A stretch of DNA of 64,000 nt from Maylandia zebra (Eukaryota > Chordata > Actinopteri > Cichliformes > Cichlidae). The notes below the pieces were generated by a model. The model ran no database searches, had not been told where the DNA came from, and saw nothing but the letters and a program-made list of their open reading frames with translations. Positions 60,716 to 64,000 of the stretch are shown here, one piece after another. Position 1 is the first letter of the stretch. Each line of letters begins with the position of its first letter. The stretch lies in contig NC_135187.1 of the NCBI RefSeq assembly GCF_041146795.1, positions 19,130,056 to 19,194,055 on the forward strand, written 5' to 3'. The translations under genes and the position numbers were made by a program.

Positions 60716-62217
60716 GGATTAACTGATGATTCCTGAATGAATAATGATTATGGTTTTGACACATAATGTTTTAAACTGAAGTCCAAAGGTCACAGAGGTT
60801 ATATTTATGCAACACACAGCATCATGCACAGTGAGACATAAGGGGAAAAATCAGCTTTGATATCATAACAGACAGGTAGCAGGGTTTTTTTGTCAAGTTG
60901 CTACAACTGTGCATGATTTATGAGGAAGTAGTTGCTGTGAAGTTCTCCAAGGTCTGGCCTTGCTTGGCCTGAAAGTTCCAACAAATACCTCACATGTGTG
61001 GGAGGCCGGTCACAAGCTGATGAAAACCCTCCCAATTTGCCTCAGACATGCTCTCCTTTCCTCTTTCCCACGCTTATATTCCTACCACACTGAGAAATAT
61101 CTCATTTTCAATATAAACAAAAGCACAGGGGGACAAGTGGATAAACCTGAATGTATTAAGCACAGTTGTCAAGGTCATGTTCATCTTCTTAAAGATTGCA
61201 CAAGAAAGAAATTCAACCTTCAGGTTAATTCCACATTCTGGGTCATCATCTACAGCGTTAGCTTTACTGTTACTGTAGCAGAGAGAAAATGCTGTTTCAG
61301 AATGGTCTCAAAGTGCTTTGATGCGCTCTACTCTGCAGACACAGCTAAACACATTTATGCTTTTCTGCCCTCCAACGATGCTGCTAAAAAATTTAAATAT
61401 AAATATAAAGGGAACATTTACATTGCACATCAGAACCAAAATCATAACCCATATGAAGTTTTTTAAATATTTATTTTTTTAAACAGTGCATGTTCCCCTA
61501 ACGTTTCCAACCTGTCATTTGGTGTAAAGTTTTAATATCTGGCGTTTGCACATTTTCCAGGAAAACACGGCGTCTTTTCACAAGTCCCTACACAGTTTAA
61601 ACGATCTATGTCAACGTCTGTGGGTACACATAACATCACCAGTCAAAAACCTGCCTGCTCTACCTCAGATACAGAATGCGTACTTCCTGACATACTCATT
61701 AGGCGCAAACGCTGTTAATATAGAGACAGAACAAAATAACACTGCGGTGTTCTTTCATAATCAGCAGGGCAATAGAGCAAAGGGAGCAACAGCTTTGTTA
61801 CAAGATCGGTACACTGTGGTTACAATGGCATCAGTTTCCTGTTCTGAGGCGACAGGCATACATCCAGTGAGAGCTTCTGCAGCGCATCGGTTTCAAATCT
61901 TCAGTGTGCCTTCAGAGATGCTCTTCTGCATACCTTATGCAAGTTACTGTTTGCATCCACTTCTGACCTTTATGTCCCAACAAGGAGTTTTCTCCCAGAG
62001 ATCTGCCACCTTTCCCCCCCCCCCCCCCTATTTTTGGACCCTTGACCTATAGATGGCTGTGAAGAAACCAACAATAGTTGTGTCCTTCCATTAATCTGGG
62101 TCCTCATCTGTTACCTGGCAACTTGTTAATTCATTATTTCAGTGTAAATAAAATGTTGCTCTTCTATATGAGATTAATATATAGATATATTTTTTATGCC
62201 TGCAGTTGTAACCATTC
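60716..62217. other. Intergenic, no recognised gene
   Basis: Two open stretches of about 168 codons (60960-61466 and 61546-62052, plus strand) show no domain, no signal peptide and no coding-like bias that I can see. I treat them as chance. Confidence 0.5.
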
Positions 62218-62500
62218 ATAAGTTCTGTTCAATTTTATTTATATCCACCAAATCACAAGAGTTACCTCAAGGCTTATATTGTAAAGACCCTACAATAACA
62301 CTGGGAAAATATCTCAAATGGCCCCCTATGAGCAATTGCTATGGCAAAAGCAGGAAGGACAACCTCCCTCTCAACAGGAGGAAACCTTTGGCAGACCCAG
62401 GTTCAGGAAGGGAGACTGGACAAAGACACACCGTGGAGAAGATAGGTTAATAACAACTAATGAGTAAATGCAGTGTTTTTAAAAAGTGAGTGAAGAAGAA
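62218..62500 (+). repeat. Common teleost dispersed repeat fragment
   Basis: Segments ttcaattttatttatatcca, ccaaatcacaagagttacct, caaggcttatattgtaaaga and aacaggaggaaacctttggc match a very abundant fish interspersed repeat, here shortened and diverged. Class not assigned. Confidence 0.75.
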
Positions 62501-63487
62501 ACCTTGCAATCTGGGAGACATGCAGATAAGCAGGCTAGACCTAGTGCAGCATGACTGGGAGGATTCACAGTCATCTGATCCAGGACTCACTATAAACTCC
62601 ATAAAAAAAAAAGAAAAAAAAAGGCAAGTTTCAAGCTTAATATTAAAATAGAGAATTGTCTCTCTCCCTTCCCCTTAAAGTTTGTGCTCAATCATACACA
62701 GATCTCCCTTTAGTGTAAAGGCAAGCACACAGCAAAACACTTCATCTCAGACCCCATAAAAATACTTTTGTTTAAGAGGAAGTTTACCTCCCTTTTATTC
62801 ATCAGACAAACAAAATCTATTATTAACTGGTCAAAAATCAAACATCAAGTTTCTTTTTGTTTTTTTAAATCAAAAATCAGCCAACAAAACAAAAACCCAC
62901 AAATATATATAAAACTGCTATTATCAGATTAAAAACAAGCTACAAATAAATGAGATTTCGTCACACTCTTCATACTGAATATAAACAGTTTTAAACATAA
63001 CTTTTTGCTACTTGCACAGAAAATCTGTGCGCTTTGCTCAAAATGAACCACAGGGCAAAAAAAACAACACACAAAACAAAGAGTTTTAACAGGCTAAATC
63101 TAGCTTCTTAAATGTGATCAGAACATATGCTGTACAGGAGGGCAAGTGAAAACACAGAAATACTGAGAAAAAGGCAGTGAATGTGTCAATTTGCACCTCA
63201 GGCTTTCCAAATGCTAACGATAGCTAGTGCCCAACCATAAGATAATGAATTCTTTTCTTTTTTTTCTTTTTTTTTTAAAGGGGGAAAAAAGAAAGGAATA
63301 AACATGCATGTTAAACTATCCATTTAAACATTACTTTGAAAGAATAAAACTCACTAAATATGGCATGTTTTGTTTTTTTTTGTTTTTTTTAATTCCCCCC
63401 CCCTCCCAAAAAACAGTTTGAGAAAAATCAAATGCCAAAACGCACAACAGCAAATGTTTTTTTGTAGAAAAACCAAAAACCAGTCAC
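62501..63487 (-). other. 3' UTR and downstream of the gene ending at 63488
   Basis: Leftward of the stop codon the sequence is AT-rich with T and A runs. A minus-strand AATAAA lies at 62794-62799 and could be the polyadenylation signal. No other gene is seen. Confidence 0.45.
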
Positions 63488-64000
63488 TTATCTCCTCACT
63501 GATGGGTAGTAGTGCAACATATCCAAGCTCACCCATCCTGGAGTCACCGCAGATTGCCCAAATAACTGCAAACTTGAATGGCTGATGGCGAGCTGTGGAT
63601 AAAAATTTCCCGGGTAGATTGCCGCTGCAGAGTATCCTTCACTTGGGTTTAAAGCTCCAGTATAAACTTGAGGGTTTTCTCCTGTTGTGTAACCTAATAC
63701 GGCCTGAGGCGGTGCGTACCCTGGATGTGAACTTGCGACATAAGGCATTTGGCTGTGTGACTCGTATCCGGTTGAAGGCACCAAAAAGTCAGTGGGGTTG
63801 TCTCCAGAAATTGTAGGGAAACTGCCCTGATGGCTGCTGTTCACCTCGGTGTGGGGCTGTTCTGTATAATGTCCCATAAACCTTTGCGTCAGCCTCTCGG
63901 TTACAATGGTACTGATGGGCAACTGGTCAACTCCAGAGCTGTCAGCCTCTGAGTCAGCATGTGGCTGTGGGATCTGTCCTGGGTTATGGCTGGTGTCTGT
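63488..64000 (-). CDS. 3' end of an unidentified gene (last exon, partial)
   Basis: The frame is open from the right edge to a stop at 63488-63490, about 170 codons. It includes DQLPISTIVTERLTQRFMGH, then a Tyr/Pro/Ser/Gly-rich tail (GYAPPQAVLGYTTGENPQVY) and ends LDMLHYYPSVRR. No domain is recognised. The low-complexity Y/P/S/Q tail in a large last exon on the same strand recalls the ZF2 tail, so it may be another tandem family member; this is speculative. Splice acceptor and 5' exons lie outside the window. Confidence 0.7.
   Translation of the reverse strand, partial: TDTSHNPGQIPQPHADSEADSSGVDQLPISTIVTERLTQRFMGHYTEQPHTEVNSSHQGSFPTISGDNPTDFLVPSTGYESHSQMPYVASSHPGYAPPQAVLGYTTGENPQVYTGALNPSEGYSAAAIYPGNFYPQLAISHSSLQLFGQSAVTPGWVSLDMLHYYPSVRR

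Noticed and set aside
60960-62052. Two plus-strand open stretches of about 168 codons
   Set aside because: No domain, repeats, splice context or coding composition that I can recognise; treated as chance.
1-64000. CRISPR arrays, operons, rRNA genes
   Set aside because: Nothing of the kind is present; the gene structure is that of a vertebrate nuclear genome.

Overview
The window is nuclear DNA of a teleost fish, probably a spiny-rayed one. The evidence is split genes with GT-AG introns, an NFYC gene with intronic mir-30c and mir-30e, an RPRD1A gene, and a repeat load of Tc1, ISL2EU, fish LINE 3' tails and a tRNA-derived SINE. I cannot name the species from the sequence alone.

Layout. (1) 1-17.85 kb, minus strand: NFYC, the histone-fold C subunit of the CCAAT-binding factor NF-Y. 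Six coding exons are visible and the 3' exons lie off the left edge. The mir-30c and mir-30e hairpins sit in the intron between coding exons 4 and 5. A non-coding first exon and promoter lie at about 17.75-17.88 kb. (2) 17.94-23.64 kb: an autonomous ISL2EU-type DNA transposon with inverted-repeat ends and two convergent multi-exon genes, a THAP-domain DDE transposase (+, 509 aa) and a YqaJ/SWIM nuclease (-, 533 aa). Every splice junction I worked out keeps frame. (3) 23.7-24.4 kb: an old Tc1 copy with a LINE 3' tail inside it. (4) 24.7-36.7 kb, minus: a 13-exon, 740-aa U1/matrin-type zinc-finger gene (called ZF1 here). (5) 38.0-45.0 kb, minus: RPRD1A, an RNA polymerase II CTD-binding protein, 7 exons. 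(6) 47.3-53.6 kb, minus: an 11-coding-exon, 700-aa zinc-finger gene (ZF2). It carries two copies of a zinc-finger module also present once in ZF1, with the same intron phases. (7) 53.7-62.6 kb: a repeat-rich intergenic stretch holding an unassigned retroposon, perfect hairpins, an L2/Rex1-like LINE end split by a nearly whole Tc1 element, and a common fish dispersed repeat. (8) 63.49-64.0 kb, minus: the 3' end of another gene of unknown family.

All host genes lie on the minus strand. NFYC acts in transcription initiation and RPRD1A on the polymerase II CTD. ZF1 and ZF2 look like RNA- or chromatin-associated zinc-finger proteins, but that is inference from composition and domain type. The two points most worth a second look are the apparently complete two-gene ISL2EU element about 100 bp from the NFYC first exon, and the exon-conserved zinc-finger module shared by ZF1 and ZF2.
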